Source: Nectonema munidae (Eukaryota > Nematomorpha > Nectonematoida > Nectonematidae). From it: a stretch of DNA of 64,000 bases. The position numbers and the translations under genes were made by a program. Location of the stretch: contig JAUIRK010001031.1 in the NCBI GenBank assembly GCA_030549495.1, positions 186,001-250,000 of the forward strand, written 5' to 3'. Numbering within the stretch: the first letter of the stretch is position 1; every line of letters begins with the position of its first letter. Shown here piece after piece: positions 21,740-36,000 of this stretch. The notes below the pieces were generated by a model that saw only the letters and a list, made by a program, of their open reading frames with translations, was not told where the DNA came from and made no database searches.

Positions 21740-23310
21740 CATCAAGCATATCCGAGTTAATCACAAACCAATCAACACATAATAATTATTATATATTATA
21801 TAAAAATAATTATTTAAATTAATTTATATATTGAGTTATATATATTCACTTAAGAATTAATTTTTTTAGGTGTTTTTTAATTATCATTTACATTATTTTT
21901 TTTAATTGTAAATTAGAAATTTTTTTACAAACTTACATGTTAGGCAATGAATATTTGATAAGGTGTAAACTTATATCTACTAGAATCATGAAACCGACAA
22001 CAATTAACAGTCTTACTATTAGCATACATTTCGGATATTTTATAGTGAGAACATTTACAAGTACAGCAGAAGAATACATTAAATGACAAGATTAAAAAAT
22101 GTCAACTTTTCTGATCACCAGTTTACTGATTATATAACGTAAAATACATTAATCATTCTAGCATTTGTTGAAATGAATAAATAAGAGGGAAATATATAGA
22201 GATTTAAAACCGAAATAAAAATATGGGTGAAAAAAAATCCAATTTTCCAAGACTATAAAACATGGTTGCGCGATAGTAAAACTATCTAACCTAGGGGTGT
22301 CCACCTTTTCTAGCAAATGGGCCAATTATGTTAATAATTGTGGGGCGGAAAAACTTATTTACCTTCTTGTCTGTAAATATATCTTTAAAGGAATTCCTTC
22401 ACAAAGAAATTTATTTTTTTTATATTGGACTAATAAACTTTTCAATAATAATCTTGGCAAAAATTTCCTTCTAGAATAATTTATTCTTATAAATAATAGA
22501 TTATTTATTAAAATTTGGAATTATATAGTGTTTTTGAACGGGAAATGTGAACTATGTGCCATTCTTGAATTGAATACACCATGCGTAAGTTTGGGCATTC
22601 CTGATTCCTCCTTTTTCCTTGATTCATCAATCGAATGTGATAGTATGATTGTCTTACTCAGGGTTTATAAAAGATAGAATGTAATAAAAATTAATAATAG
22701 CTAGTATAAAAAGGTTAGGAAGCACTAGAGCCCAACCGTTTTCTCCTGATTTGTAAACAAATATTTGCTAGTATGAAAACATAAACCATAAAAAAATCCT
22801 AAACCACATCACAATGTAGTTTAAATAAAAGCTAAAATTGCCCCTGGGAAATTTTTCCTGTCTCTCTTGTTTAAATTATTTATCACGACACTGTTTCCAA
22901 GACGCTGCCAATGCAAAAGAGAATAAGTCCCATATATTTATAGAAAGTTTTATAAAAAAAATTTTACAATTAAAAAAGTATGGGAATTATTTTAATACTT
23001 TTTGCATACATGAGACTAATTTTCAACTCCCTTTTTCAATAACAAGAATAAATATTAAAAAAGGAATATTTTTAACGCAGAGCTAAAAATTTGGAATTCT
23101 AAACAACTACGTTGAAGACGATCAAAAATAAGCATTAAAAATTTTAAATTCCCGTTTCAAAACTATCTCAAAAATATATTATAACTTCGGTAGGTTAATA
23201 AAATAACTTTCTAATAATAAATTGTGTTTCAGTCTCGAAAGTTAAGTAATTTAAATATTAGGTAATGAATTTTAAACAAAAAGTTGATCCAATTATATAT
23301 AATTTGAATG
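21740..23310. other. Spacer; possible hAT MITE at 22,291-22,728
   Basis: CTAGGGGTGTCCACCTTTT at 22,291 resembles hAT ends of the CAGGGGTGTCC type. The inward reading from 22,728 (CTAGTGCTTCCTAACCTTTT) is similar but poorer, and the flanking 8-mers match at only about half the positions. The 82-codon plus-strand frame at 22,838-23,086 shows no domain and is probably chance. Confidence 0.35.
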
Positions 23311-23316
23311 TTTATT
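23311..23316 (-). terminator. Candidate poly(A) signal for FCP1
   Basis: AATAAA on the minus strand, about 210 bases after the proposed FCP1 stop codon. No nearer hexamer was seen. Confidence 0.4.
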
Positions 23317-23523
23317 TCATTACAAAGAATTTTTATAATACAGATTCGGTTTTTAATGAATCTTTTTTTTAATAATTACTTTTTTGTTTAGAATAATCAA
23401 TACAAGTAAACATTTTTCAAAAGCTTCACTTGACAATTATCTCAACAAAATTGGTACAAATTATACTAGTTCAACAGCTAGTATTCCGAAAGTTGTTAGT
23501 TTTGGGCGACTTCTATTATATTT

Positions 23524-24079
23524 TTAGAAGTTTGAGTACTTAATTTTTTTTAATTTTGAGATTTCTGAAGAAAAAGACACACACACAGGAAATTCCGTTT
23601 CATCAATTGGTTTTAATTTCCAGTCTGACCTGTTTGTTTTGCTAACCGTGTTTTGACTAAAATAAAAAAAGAGAATTATCTATTTAAAAATTTGTTATGA
23701 TTATATATACACATTTGCTTGAGAAAGTTCTGGTAGTTGAAAAAGGAGTTCACTAACTCTTTCCCATCGTTCATAGCAATTCCATAACCAAGTAGGAGTA
23801 ACAATCCATATATTAGGATACTTTCTTGCTTGATGAACTTTGTTTGTTCCGGAGAGCGCAGCAATTAAATGTGTTGTAGCTACACACGAACAAGTATAGT
23901 ATATATATAAAATTAAAAAATATTTGCTTTACTTAAAGGGTCTATTTCTTCAGATATGGCTGCTCCCAAGGAAAGGGATAGGTTTCTTTCTTTCACCGTT
24001 TCGAGACGCGCATTCCTTGGATAAACTCCAGAAAATACTATTTTAACCCCTTTCAAGACATTTGATCTTATTTGATTGA
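23524..24079 (-). CDS. Fcp1: FCP1 exons 7-9, BRCT domain and short tail
   Basis: Exon 7 (23,933-24,079) reads SNVLKGVKIVFSGVYPRN...LGAAISEEI and exon 8 (23,711-23,879) TTTHLIAALSGTNKVHQA and WIVTPTWLWNCYERWERV. Together they make one BRCT domain, with the conserved W of WLW; in FCP1 this domain recognises phosphorylated CTD. Exon 9 (23,524-23,656) is joined through donor GT/GTATAT and acceptor TTTTAG and adds 44 residues ending KYSNF. If exon 8 is not spliced there, the protein stops three codons later (NVYI). Either way no acidic, Leu-rich RAP74-binding tail follows. Confidence 0.75.
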
Positions 24080-27000
24080 CTAAAAATAGAAATAGGTGTA
24101 TTTAAATTTTTTCAAACTTGTTGTAATGATAAATAATAATTGAAAATTTTGAAATGGTTGTAGGATCTATTTAATGTTTCGTTTGAAGGTAAATAGTTTT
24201 CGCTACTTACGCTAGAGTTTGCATGAAGATACTCAACAGATCTTCTCTAGTATACTATTCATCAATAATAATAGTTAAATATCGTATTTAACTCTAAGTT
24301 TGATTGAAAAATAGAAATAAGATAGAGCGCTAATATTATTCAGGTTATCCTCTTCCCTTAAAATATAGACAGCTAAGTAAAAAACCTTTAAAAAATTTAA
24401 TTAAATAATTAGTTTAGTCTTTTTTTGTATATTCAAAGAGATTGTGTGTTGTAGATAGCATGAGACACGATCCAACAAACATTAGGTCATGAATTTTAAA
24501 GCTTGCTGCTCAGGTACAACCGCATTTAATTGCCATTAACATTTTCGTCTAACACATTTCTCGTTTTGGGCCCAGTACATATGATATTTTTAATTTACAG
24601 CTGAAAATGGTCGTTTCTAGTTTAGAGTTTCAGAACAAATAATTGATAAGGTGAAAGAGGTATAAAACTTAAGTGAAATTTTTTTGGATAAAAAGGTATT
24701 AAATATTATTTAGGAAAATAACAAGATGACTGAATTTAGCAACTAACAAAGTTTTTGCTTAGGAGTTTTTTTTAGATATAAACTAAATTAGAAAAAATGT
24801 ATATGACCCTTTTAATATAACATTACAGTGGGGCCCCTGTTTACGAAGAATTTTGACTTCGCTTACAAACTGTTTCTCAGAACACACTCAAACGACGTTA
24901 TTTATAATTCTTAATAATAGTTGTTTCTTTCAATTCTCTATCTCGTTAACTTTGTTAATTTGGGGAAACGAACGATTTTATGGAAAAAGTATGAGAACGA
25001 AGGTTTATATTAACTTCTTTGTTAAAATTGTCCTTTAGCGTTCTAGTGTAAATTCCCACTCCGTCCTTCCAGAGTTAGAAAAAGAGTGCTCGTCTTATAC
25101 ATTGATCAGGTTAAATTCCACAATTTCGCTCCATAATTACATCTCGTCTTATATGCGAGTTTATACAGTAGTAAAACCAGTTTTAACGATAGAAATGATA
25201 CAAAACTTATCCAAAGGAAAGGGGAATAAAGTTTAACTATAAAACTTACTTATATTTTTGGTTTGTGGAATTTTATCGTTATAGCTTAATGATTTGTTAT
25301 ACTCCTCAAAATAACTTTGATGAATTTTAACCAAAATTTCTTCCAGATAAAATAAATAATCATCATGATCTGCATATTTAGAATTGACTCCATATTCATT
25401 ATCTATATCCTTTTTAGACTCATCTTCAGAATCGAGGTATATAACTTCTAAACAAAAGAAAAATAAGATAAATTTATACAGAATAGAAAAAAATGTATAT
25501 CTAAAAACCTATTTCATTGCATTCCTTAGAATTGGATTCATTAGTATTATTTGCAATGGATGAACCAGATTTTGCAGAAGGATCATTTATATCACCAGTA
25601 TGTTCAAAGTATCTATAAGGTTTAACGTGTATAACATTCTTAATAAAATTCCAAACATCTTCTCTATCGTCTATAATACAAACCAATGACTCTCCACATG
25701 GAAATAGTGCTCTAAAAACTTCAATATATAAGGTATAGTTTTTAAAAGCATACTCTTTACTTCAAATTGGCAGTTTTGGCATTAGAGTCAATGAATTCCT
25801 CTCTCGAAAGAATCCTATGAGAAAAAAGCGAGCCATCAGAATCCAAGATATTAGCAATGGTATGTGCATATGCTCGTGCACCGAAAGTGCAGATATGTAG
25901 TTCAAAAAGTTCGCCTTAAGGATATAAATGCTTCAACAAAAAATAATATAACTTACATATCAAAAAATTAAAAAAAACCTTAATGGTTTATTTTTTATAA
26001 AAATTGTTCGATCTTAAGCCAAATTACAAACTGTGCTACTCATGGATAAAATTAGGCAGTAAAATATCATTTTAACGCCTAAATTTTGGTTGCCCTAACA
26101 CAGAAATTATAGTGTAAAGATTAAGTTCTAAACAAATTAGTCCAATTGCAAAAAATAGGCTGTATTTTCCATAAACTTAAAAGTAACATTTTTCCATAGG
26201 CAAATTTTAAGAAGAGCACTTCTCTGATCAACTCAAATATAACATCTTATCTAAAGTAGGGGTTCACCCGTTGTTAAATCTTGAGGTTTTGAGTAAATAA
26301 TTCTACTTCAAAAATATCTTCTTTCGTGAAAAAATACACTTTTTGGAAAGTTTCCATTATAAATATTCTATTCATTGTAAGAAAACTATAAATTATAATT
26401 ATACGCTGTAGTAAAATTCAAACCTTCAAGAATCGATTCACCTTTTACATTTTTAAATCTTTTCTCCACTTACTTCATCACTAGAAAGTTAATTGCAAAA
26501 ACCTTACCGTTAACTTCAATTACACAAATCGTGTTAATATATAGTACGCATATTTTCTATCTGTTTATTCACCCTGTACTTTGTTACGTGTTTTCTGACT
26601 CCTGAAGTTAGTGATATACTTTTATACCAACTACATTTCAGGATGTAAATAAAGAGTTTATTTTGTATTACTTTTATCACGACATACGCTAAGTAAATGA
26701 TTTCAATTTTTAAATCAAATCCAATATTCTTTTTCTTCTTTTATTTCATCTATAATAATTATTCCAAGAGGGTAATGATATAATTGAGGTTCTATTAAAG
26801 TAATTGTACAACCATAATATGAAAAGAAAGTATCTCAAAATCAGGGTTTCTCGACTGTAGGCGAATCAGGTGAGAAATTTTTTGAAAATAAAATCAGTTA
26901 TTGTTCAGAACAGGGTTTGGACTAGGAATAATATTTTGCAATTCTGACTCAAACTCTACTTATTGATCATTTTTCAATAAAATGAAACTTCTGCCCAAAT

Positions 27001-30000
27001 CAAATCAGCATGACAGTCGTTTCCCGTGTCCTTGTTCCAGTTGCTTCTACCTACAGGTGTGAGGAAGAGTTTTCACTCTTATAAATTTAAAAACAAGAAA
27101 TAGAGGCAGATTGCGTGTTGTAGATGGCATGAGACATGATCCAACAGACATCGCTGCTCAAGTACAACTGTAGATATCGCACTATTTCAGATAAATAACT
27201 GCTGGAAGCTCCTAAAATTTTTTAGGTTATATGTTTCTTTCTTTTCCTTCACAAAAAATAAAATTATTAATCATGCTGTTTATAGCAGGGGGTTCAGGCC
27301 TTTTAGCATCTGGGCAAGGGGTGAACGTGCGTAAACACTGATTTATAACTAATGTTAAAAGTGTGATGACATGTACCATATTTCAAGGTCGTTTATGAAA
27401 GCCAATTTTAGATGGGCATTGAAAGATATCCTGAATCTTACACGCTTATGCTTTATGTTGCAACGCAAAATGTTTGATCTATTTTCTTCAACATAATTTA
27501 TTAAAATGTTTTATTGGTTTCTATTAGTTAAGTGTCTTTCTTACATTGTCTTCAAAAAGATTTTCAAATTATTGTATATAACCTTTTTATCCAAGCCGAA
27601 ATAGCATTCAATAACTAAATTATATTTTCAAAAGTACTTATTAAAAAAATTTTCCAAAAACTTTCTGCTCATAAACTGAGATTTGTTCATTTACAAGGTA
27701 TTTGTGTAATAAAAAAGTTTATTCTTGAATTTTTCAGCCTTTTTCTACGAGTTTAAAAAAATACTTTAGACCAAAATGGTAAAGAATTTTATGTTGCGTT
27801 TTTGCAACTCTGGGGACTAAAGAGAGTGTCTATGAATTAATTTTTAATCTAACAATTATGAATAAAACTATTTTTAAAATCTGAGTAGCTTCTCAAAACG
27901 AGAGACTCCACAACACTAGTTGAGAAATATGAATTTGTTTAAACTAAAAATAGGAGAATTGTGATAAATTCTTTCTCTGTAATATGGAATCTGTAGGAAA
28001 AAATTATTAGTAAGTTTTTTGAACTTAAATGGAAGCAAAGATTTAAATTAAAGTTTGGAAAAATGGGGAAATATTTTTAACATTTTTTTACCTAATAATG
28101 GGAGATTGTGGCATTTTTTTTAGAATCTGTGGGAAATTTAAAGTAAGCGGTTGAGAAACCCTGCAGACCATCATTATATTAACGAAAATGATAAAAGTAT
28201 ACACTTACTCATTCTTTTGAGAAAGTGTTTCGTTCCAGGTCTAACCTTAGTGTGATACCATAATGAACTCGTACCCCATAATTGATAGTGCTGAACGTTT
28301 TTCATATTTTCAGGCAAGGGATCATTTGTAGTGTGAACAAGTGTGTGGTCGAGATCAACTACGAGAACTAATTTATTATCAGCTAAGAGTCTAATCTCAT
28401 CCGCTTTTCCAAGGAGGTGGCCATGCTAATGAACAGAACTGTTGACATGTAGGCAGAAAAAGTGCTATCTGAGTCAGCATACCTCTTGATTTACACGCAG
28501 TTCTGGTATGGAGTGGACGAATGGAAGATATTTTTGCTCAAAGCTTTCATCTGTTGCTAACGAAGAATCCATTTCTTCGAGACTAGTTCTCACTTCTTCT
28601 CCGCATATTGCACAGATGTCAAGGAACAAGGTAGGGTGAGGGCAGCCGAGAATAACAAGTGCCAGAGGATCGCTTTAGATAAAAAATAATTAGAGTGGAA
28701 TGTTGATACGTCTAGCAACAGTGAAGTTTACATCTTTTAGCTTCGTATAAATACTCTATTTTTGATATAAGAATAATTCAAAACCACTTTTTGTGATGTA
28801 CAGTTATGAATTTTAATATACTTAAACTAAACAAAATAATAATTAAAACAAAAAGTCATCTAGATCATATTTAAATTCCAATTTAATTGAATAGTAAGGA
28901 AACAATATATCAATCTATAAATTAAATATGCTAGATTTGCATCAGAATCAAAAATATGCAATTCAAATATCCTGTTTTGTATATTCAAACAAATAAAACT
29001 TGTTAATTTGTCTGATGAATATCCAATAGATGAAAGAATTTGTTATATTGACGGTATTAATGACGGGGGCATTTTAGCCCTCACCCCCTCAAGTAAAATG
29101 TTTATTGAACAAAATTGGCTGAATTATAAGCCTTCAAACTTTGTGACTTTTCTAAAATCGTTAGTTGCATCTTTTGATGCTATTTTCACGATAGTTGAAT
29201 GACCCCCTCATGTCAAAAACTGTCAATCAAAATCAAATGTAGATTTTTTCATCAAAATTTTTATATTATAAGGTGTATAACTTAGTGTTTATATTAGATA
29301 CACCCTTGAAAATATAATCATATATATATTGGAACACATAACACATATGCATGCATATTTTTCCAATAAATACGGCAACGTTGTAGCAAATGTGAATTAA
29401 AATTTTGATTGATGATAAAATTGCTTACGAAAACATTCCTTTAAATTAAAAATAAAATTAATTTTCTCATACCAAATCGACCATGCTGATTTCATTTCTC
29501 AACTTAGTTTTCACTATTAGAGTGAAAATTTATGAAAGTGTCAATCGAATTTGAGGTTTTCGCCTGAAAATTGTGTCCAAATATATTATTCAAATTTTAA
29601 ATAAAATATATATTTTTATACTAAATCAATCATGTTGATTTCATTTCCGTACTCGATTTTTGAAATTAGGGTTTCAAAATGCCTAAAAGTAAAAACCAAT
29701 TTTTCGGTTTGCATCTAAATTTGATTCATAAAATAGATTTGTCACTCTGGATTTAAATTGCGGTTAATGTTTAACTTTCGTTAATTTTAATAACGTCAGA
29801 TATTTTTTTAATTATTTTTGAACAACTTTCGTCCCATTTAGCAAATCGACCTTTCTCTATTTCATCATGACATTTTTTGTCTATATATATATATATACAG
29901 ATATTGAATACTGCATTTCAATGTAGTTAAAATTGTTATATATTTAGTTAATTCGACACTATCAAAGTCTCCAAAAGTATTAATCAAGTTTGCGGTTTAC

Positions 30001-33000
30001 ATCTGAAATTTTTCTCCAAGAACATTATTCAAATTTTAGAAATAGATATTTGTATACTAAATCGCCCATGCTGACTTCATTTTTGTACTCAATTTTCATA
30101 ATCAGGGTGTGAAAAATTCTGAAAGTGTCAATAAAATTGTGTGAAAATTATACGTATTAAAAATAAAAAATACACATTTTTACACTAACTCAAGCATGCA
30201 AATTTAAATTCCGGGGTCATTTTTTGTAATTTGATTTTCAAAATGTCAATGTCAATCAATTTCGCGATTTACTTCTGAAACTCCAAGAATATTAATTAAA
30301 TTTTTTTTATACCAAATCGACCATGGCAACTTCATTTCTCAACTCAGTTTTAGCAAAAATAATTTAGAAGTGTATAAAAGTATTTGCAGTTTACGTATGA
30401 GAAAGTGTCTCCAATAACATTTATCCATATATTGAATAAAATAAAACGAACAAGCAGATTATATTTCTTAACTGATTTTTTTGCAATTAGAGTGTTAAAA
30501 TGTCAATCATATTTTTGGTTGACATTAAAAATATTTCCTAAAATATTATTTATATTCTCAATAAAATAGATCTCTATTCTGATTTCATTTTTGGACTCAG
30601 TTTTCGTAATTAGAATGTGAAAATGTCGATCAAATTTGCTAGTTTCGTCTGAAAATTTTCTTCAAAAATATTTTTGACATTTTAAATAAAATACTTCTTA
30701 CACTAAATTGACCATCCTGATACTATTTTTGGCTAAGTTTTTAACATCACTATTAAAAAATGTGTCAAATTACAAATATAATTTGTGATCTATGCCTGAA
30801 AACTATCTCATAAACATACTTTCATATTTTAAATAAAATAAATTTTTTATTAAGATGCTATTTCAGGGCTTAGTTTTCCCAATTAGGGTGCAAGAATGAG
30901 TGGAATTATGGATCAAGCTTAACATTTCGGAAAAGAATTCCATTTTCTCAAAAAACTCAAATCAAAAAATTCGTTTTTGATTGAAAATCATATTAAAATT
31001 TTGATTTAGGATAAAATTCTCATTAAAAATATCCTTCAAATGTAAAATAATTTTTTAACACAATATCGTGCATGCTTTTCATTTCTTTACCCCCTTTTGG
31101 CCATAACATTCTAAAAAAGGGTGAAAGTGTCATCGAATTCGTAATAATCAGTTTTTTTCAAAAAAAATCATTTGTCAAGTTTTTCTCACAATCTTAATTC
31201 ATTATAGTACAGATATTTGAATAACAGAAGTAAGGAAACTGAAGACACATTGAAATCAGAACGCATGATCATAAAAAAATGAAATAGTATCGTGTTTTAA
31301 TAAAATGCTTTAATATTGTCAATGTAATAGACCTTTGAGGAGCTATATAGTTTTAAGAAACAAGTATGTAACTTATCTACACGGAAGATGCACATTTTTT
31401 CAATGAACTAGCAGGTGGTGTAAAAATCTAGTATTGAGAATATGAAAAAAGATCTTGACCGTGAAGAAGAAGCTCCTCCTTTGTGAATCAAAATCTTTAA
31501 ACCGTTATCTGGCTAGTCAATATTTCAAACAAAAATCAATTGACTAAAAAAGTAATGTTAAAATTTTTAAACAGTAAGTGTTACCATAACTATGTCAGGT
31601 ACCATTGTGTGAAGATATATATATTCCCAAAAAAACTTTTTATAAATGTGAATCGAATTTGACCAATTTTTATTTCGTTACAAAAGAGAGAATTTTTTAG
31701 ATTATAGAGGTGGAAAACTTCTTCTAATTAAATGAAGAGGATTATGAATGCTTTCATGAAGAAAACGAAATTTGAAAAAGGATTGGTTAGCAAATATCCC
31801 GTGTAATTTCTGTTCATATCACCTGATATTACAACACATAATATTAAGTAATACTTCGTAAAAGGCGAATCAATGTACATTTATTCATACACATATACAC
31901 TAACATACACATAAATATATATGCTATATTATTACTTTAGTGTTCATTATATACACACACTTTGCACCTTTCATTTCTCTCCAGTGAAAAATTTTCCTAA
32001 TCAGATTAGTACTAACCTTTATCAATGATCCTTCTGGGTAGTTTTGAAGACTTATACCCGTTACCTCCTTCAAATCCCCTTCGATCACCTCTAATCCCAG
32101 CAACACTTCCAGTCGACTAAGCCGATTACAGGTTCTCTTATGACCAGCTCACAACAGACTTCATTCTTACTTCGACTTCTTCATTTAGTTTTACTCCTAT
32201 TCTCTTCAAAAAGGACACAGTCGTGTTCGAAAATATTTGAAAATTCTTTTTCAATAAATTTTGATTCTTTTGTCCGTTTTATATACAATCATACTAAACA
32301 TGCATATCAAAAAATTACATTTAGCACAATTAATTCTTTTTGATAGCGCTGAAGAAAGGAATAAAAATAAATCTTTATTGAAAATATACCAAATTACAAT
32401 TGGACTAATTTGACATTTATATTTCCCACCTACCAAAACTGCCACTATTCGTAATAGGAAAAGCACTATGCCTCAAGGTCTTCTTACCCACAGACTACAC
32501 AACAAACAAGAAGGCTTGGATGATGTCCGTGATTGGATAAAGAAACTCGACAAATCTTTTAGCCCTAAGAAAAGTAATATCGCCTTGGTACTCGGCAATG
32601 CTCCCCCCCCCCCCCATCAAACACCCAACCAATGAACCAGAGCATCATTAAGAACATCAAAACTCCCCACAGAAGTCTACTCGCTGACAGACTTATCACA
32701 TCTATGGATAGCGACAACGACTTCACAAACATCAATGTCCTGGACGCTCTACATCTATTATAACGGGCCTGGTCTTCAGTCACACCCAGTACCATTGCAG
32801 GCTGCTTCAAATATTCTGGTTTCACCAACTCTACTGAACCATCCACTGATGATGATCCTGAAGACTAGATACCACTGACCGAACTTATCTAGCCATTGAT
32901 GTGGGAGTCGACTTCCCAGTCTTATTTACTGATCTCCATCAATCAAGACATTGTAAAAATAGAACAAGTAATAGACAAGACTATTATAAAGACAGTCATA

Positions 33001-36000
33001 GATAAAGACAATTCTAATATCACTAATACTAACAGCGATGAAATAAATTCTGACAGATGACATTGCCACCCATCTCCCACGGCTACTGATGCACAAAATT
33101 TTTGTACTAAACTGAGACAATTCTAATGAAATGTTCTCACATATAACTATACTTGAAAATTTTGTCGACAATGTAAAGAGCAAAAGCCAAAAACAAACTA
33201 TGATGTATGACTTTTCAACATTAAAAAGAATGATATACATTTATGTCTTTTTAATAAAAAATATTATCATATCTTTTACACCCAAATGACATGTGTACAA
33301 CATAGTGTATAAAAAAGGCGATTTTCTATTTGATCATGTTGATATTTTTCTCAATCTATACATAGGCAATGAATACTGCATGCCTATGATTGATATGCCG
33401 TTAATTCAGATATAACAATTTTCATTTTTCTTGATATAACTAATGATTCTATCGAAGTTAGAAAAAAAAAATGGGACCAAATGTATACTCAACCGACACC
33501 AGATCAAATTTGCAGAAAGCTCTCAGAGTATAAATTTACTCTGAAAATTGTTTACTAACTCTATGCAATATAATATATTCAATCAACTGCTACAAGTAAA
33601 TGAGTTCATTAGTTCGATTCATGTTAGGTGTCGTTCACAATTGACGTCAACTAAAACTGGGAGGGGGGGAGGGTATCCAAAGTTGACATAAGTCGATTTT
33701 GTTAAGTGATGATATATCTAAAAGTTGACATGAGGGGGGGGGGGGGTTGAAATTTATCAAAAAAAAGGTTGACGTCAATTGTGAAACTTAGCCTGAGCAT
33801 CCCTTTGTATACTAAGAGATAGCTTTGAGCCAGGTATATCAATAGAACCTCTATTATTATGGCTACAAATTCTTCATCGCATGGTGGTTTGCAGGATATT
33901 TCTCCTATGCTTTATATATTGCCTAATTTTGCTCTTCAATGAATAGTGATCCATCCTTGGAAACTCTACTTCCATTAGAAATTATTTTTTCCAAATCTCT
34001 GCTCTCCGGAGATTTATTTAGCATAGAATTCACCTCAACTCAGAGCTTTCCTATTGAAAAGAATCTTCTTTATGATCCACGGCTTTTTTTTATCAATATC
34101 ATGCGTTGTATTATCAGTGGACAGATATGACTCCAAATATTCTTAAAAAGTTTCCTCCATGATGTAATCATGCATCATTTTTTTGCTCAATTTTAAAAAA
34201 TTAATTATTTGATATCCACAGAAAAAATTATAAGCCAAAATATATTTAAAAAAATTATACTTGTGCTCTAAGGCATCATAGTGGTGATGCAAACCTTATC
34301 TAAAAAGTTCACAACAAGGCAGTACAAACTGGAATTAATACTGGAAGCAGCACTCCCGACAATCAGGCTAGCTCCTCGAGCACTGCTTGACTAGTTCACT
34401 GGCTAGAGTAAGGTTGGAAGTCACGTATAAAACGGAACCGCCATACATGCACTATCATTCCTATTCCTCAATAAAATTATACGTGTTTACATACTCTACA
34501 ACCAATATATAACGTTTTCCATTAAAAAAAATGGACAAAAAGGATATTTTGGAAAAAACTAATTTTAAGCAATACAATCTAGTTCAATTGTCACTTTCAC
34601 AAATTTTTACACCGTAATGGTCAAAACGGAGTCTAGAAATGAATCAGCATGGTTGATTTAGTAAAAAAATTATTTTAAATTTGAAGGATATTTTTCATTG
34701 ACGGTTACCAATCAAGTATACAAATAAAAGCGTTGTGTTCGGGACTACATAGAAGGAAAAATTCAAAATGTCAAAAATATATGGGATTTTCCTTTTTATT
34801 AATTGCTTTTACAATGATTAATTATTTAGTATAATAAACCAATACAATTTTTTTTAATTTAATTATAAAATCAATTTATGATGATTCAAATCCAAAACAT
34901 GACAGACTTGGAAAAATAACTCCTTTGATTGGCACCTACATCATTCTTAGATCCAAATTGTAAAAACTAAGTACAAAAATGAAATCAGAATCGTTGATTT
35001 ATTATAAAAATATTTTATTTAAAATGTGAACTAATTATTTTTGATATAATTTTGAGGCATCAATCGCAAATTTTATTGATACTTGTAGATATTTTCACAT
35101 GCTAATTGCAAAAAAAATCGAGTCGAGAAATGGAAAGAGGATTGTCGACTTGGTATAAAAAATAAATTTTATATAAAATTTAAATATTTTGAAGACAGTT
35201 TTCAGGTATCAAACCAAAATTTGATTGACATTTCACAAGCTAAATGCATAAGCAAGCATGAACTAGTATAAAAAAATAAATTTTATTTAAAATTTAAAGG
35301 AATGTCTTTTAGGCAATTTTATCATTAATCGAAATTTTGATTGACATTTACCACCAAGTCGTAGCCATGGTTAATAATAAAATTATATATAGCATATAGA
35401 AGTACAAATATCAGAGTGGTTCAAAGTTGAAGTTGGTGTTCATCAGGGATCTGTGCTTAGCAATTGTTATGGATGTCCTTTCTGATGATGTTAGTGTAAG
35501 AGAGAGTTTCTCTATGCAAATGATTTGGTGATTTTTGGAAGCAGTTGGAAAAAGATATATTATTTGAAGAGAAGTACAGAGTAGCAAAGAGTTGAAGATA
35601 AACGTTTCAAAAACGAAAGCAATAAAATTTAAATCTACATGTTTAGATAAAGTTATTAGAAATATCGATCCATGTGCAAAATACGGGAAAAGACTTATGA
35701 GAAATGCCATTCAGTGTAGTTTATGCAAGATGTGGGTCCACAAAAGATGTTCAGGTGTGTGTGGTGCGCTTATAAGGGTTAAAAATTCTGTTTGTTGTAG
35801 TTGCAAAGAAGAGAAAATTGATGAAGAAAATGAAAATACGGTCATATTTGGAGGAGACAAAATTAATGTTGTAAAATCTGTGACATCACGGATAAGACTC
35901 GCTTGGAAAAAATTCAACGACATATCTGTAGTATTTTGTAAGAAAGCGCGGTCTTTGAAGCTAAAAGGAAGACTGCACAAAGCATGTGTGAGAAATGTTG

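Noticed and set aside
22291-22728. hAT MITE starting CTAGGGGTGTCC
   Set aside because: Ends pair poorly and flanking 8-mers agree at only half the positions; kept only as a possibility in the spacer note.
24829-25170. pogo/Tigger-type MITE (CAGTGGGGCCCCTG near 24,829 and a TTATACAGTA-type end near 25,168)
   Set aside because: The two ends are not inverted repeats of each other, so they are at best halves of different elements.
32565-32846. 93-codon minus-strand open frame
   Set aside because: It is the complement of the Tigger-like coding remnant on the plus strand.
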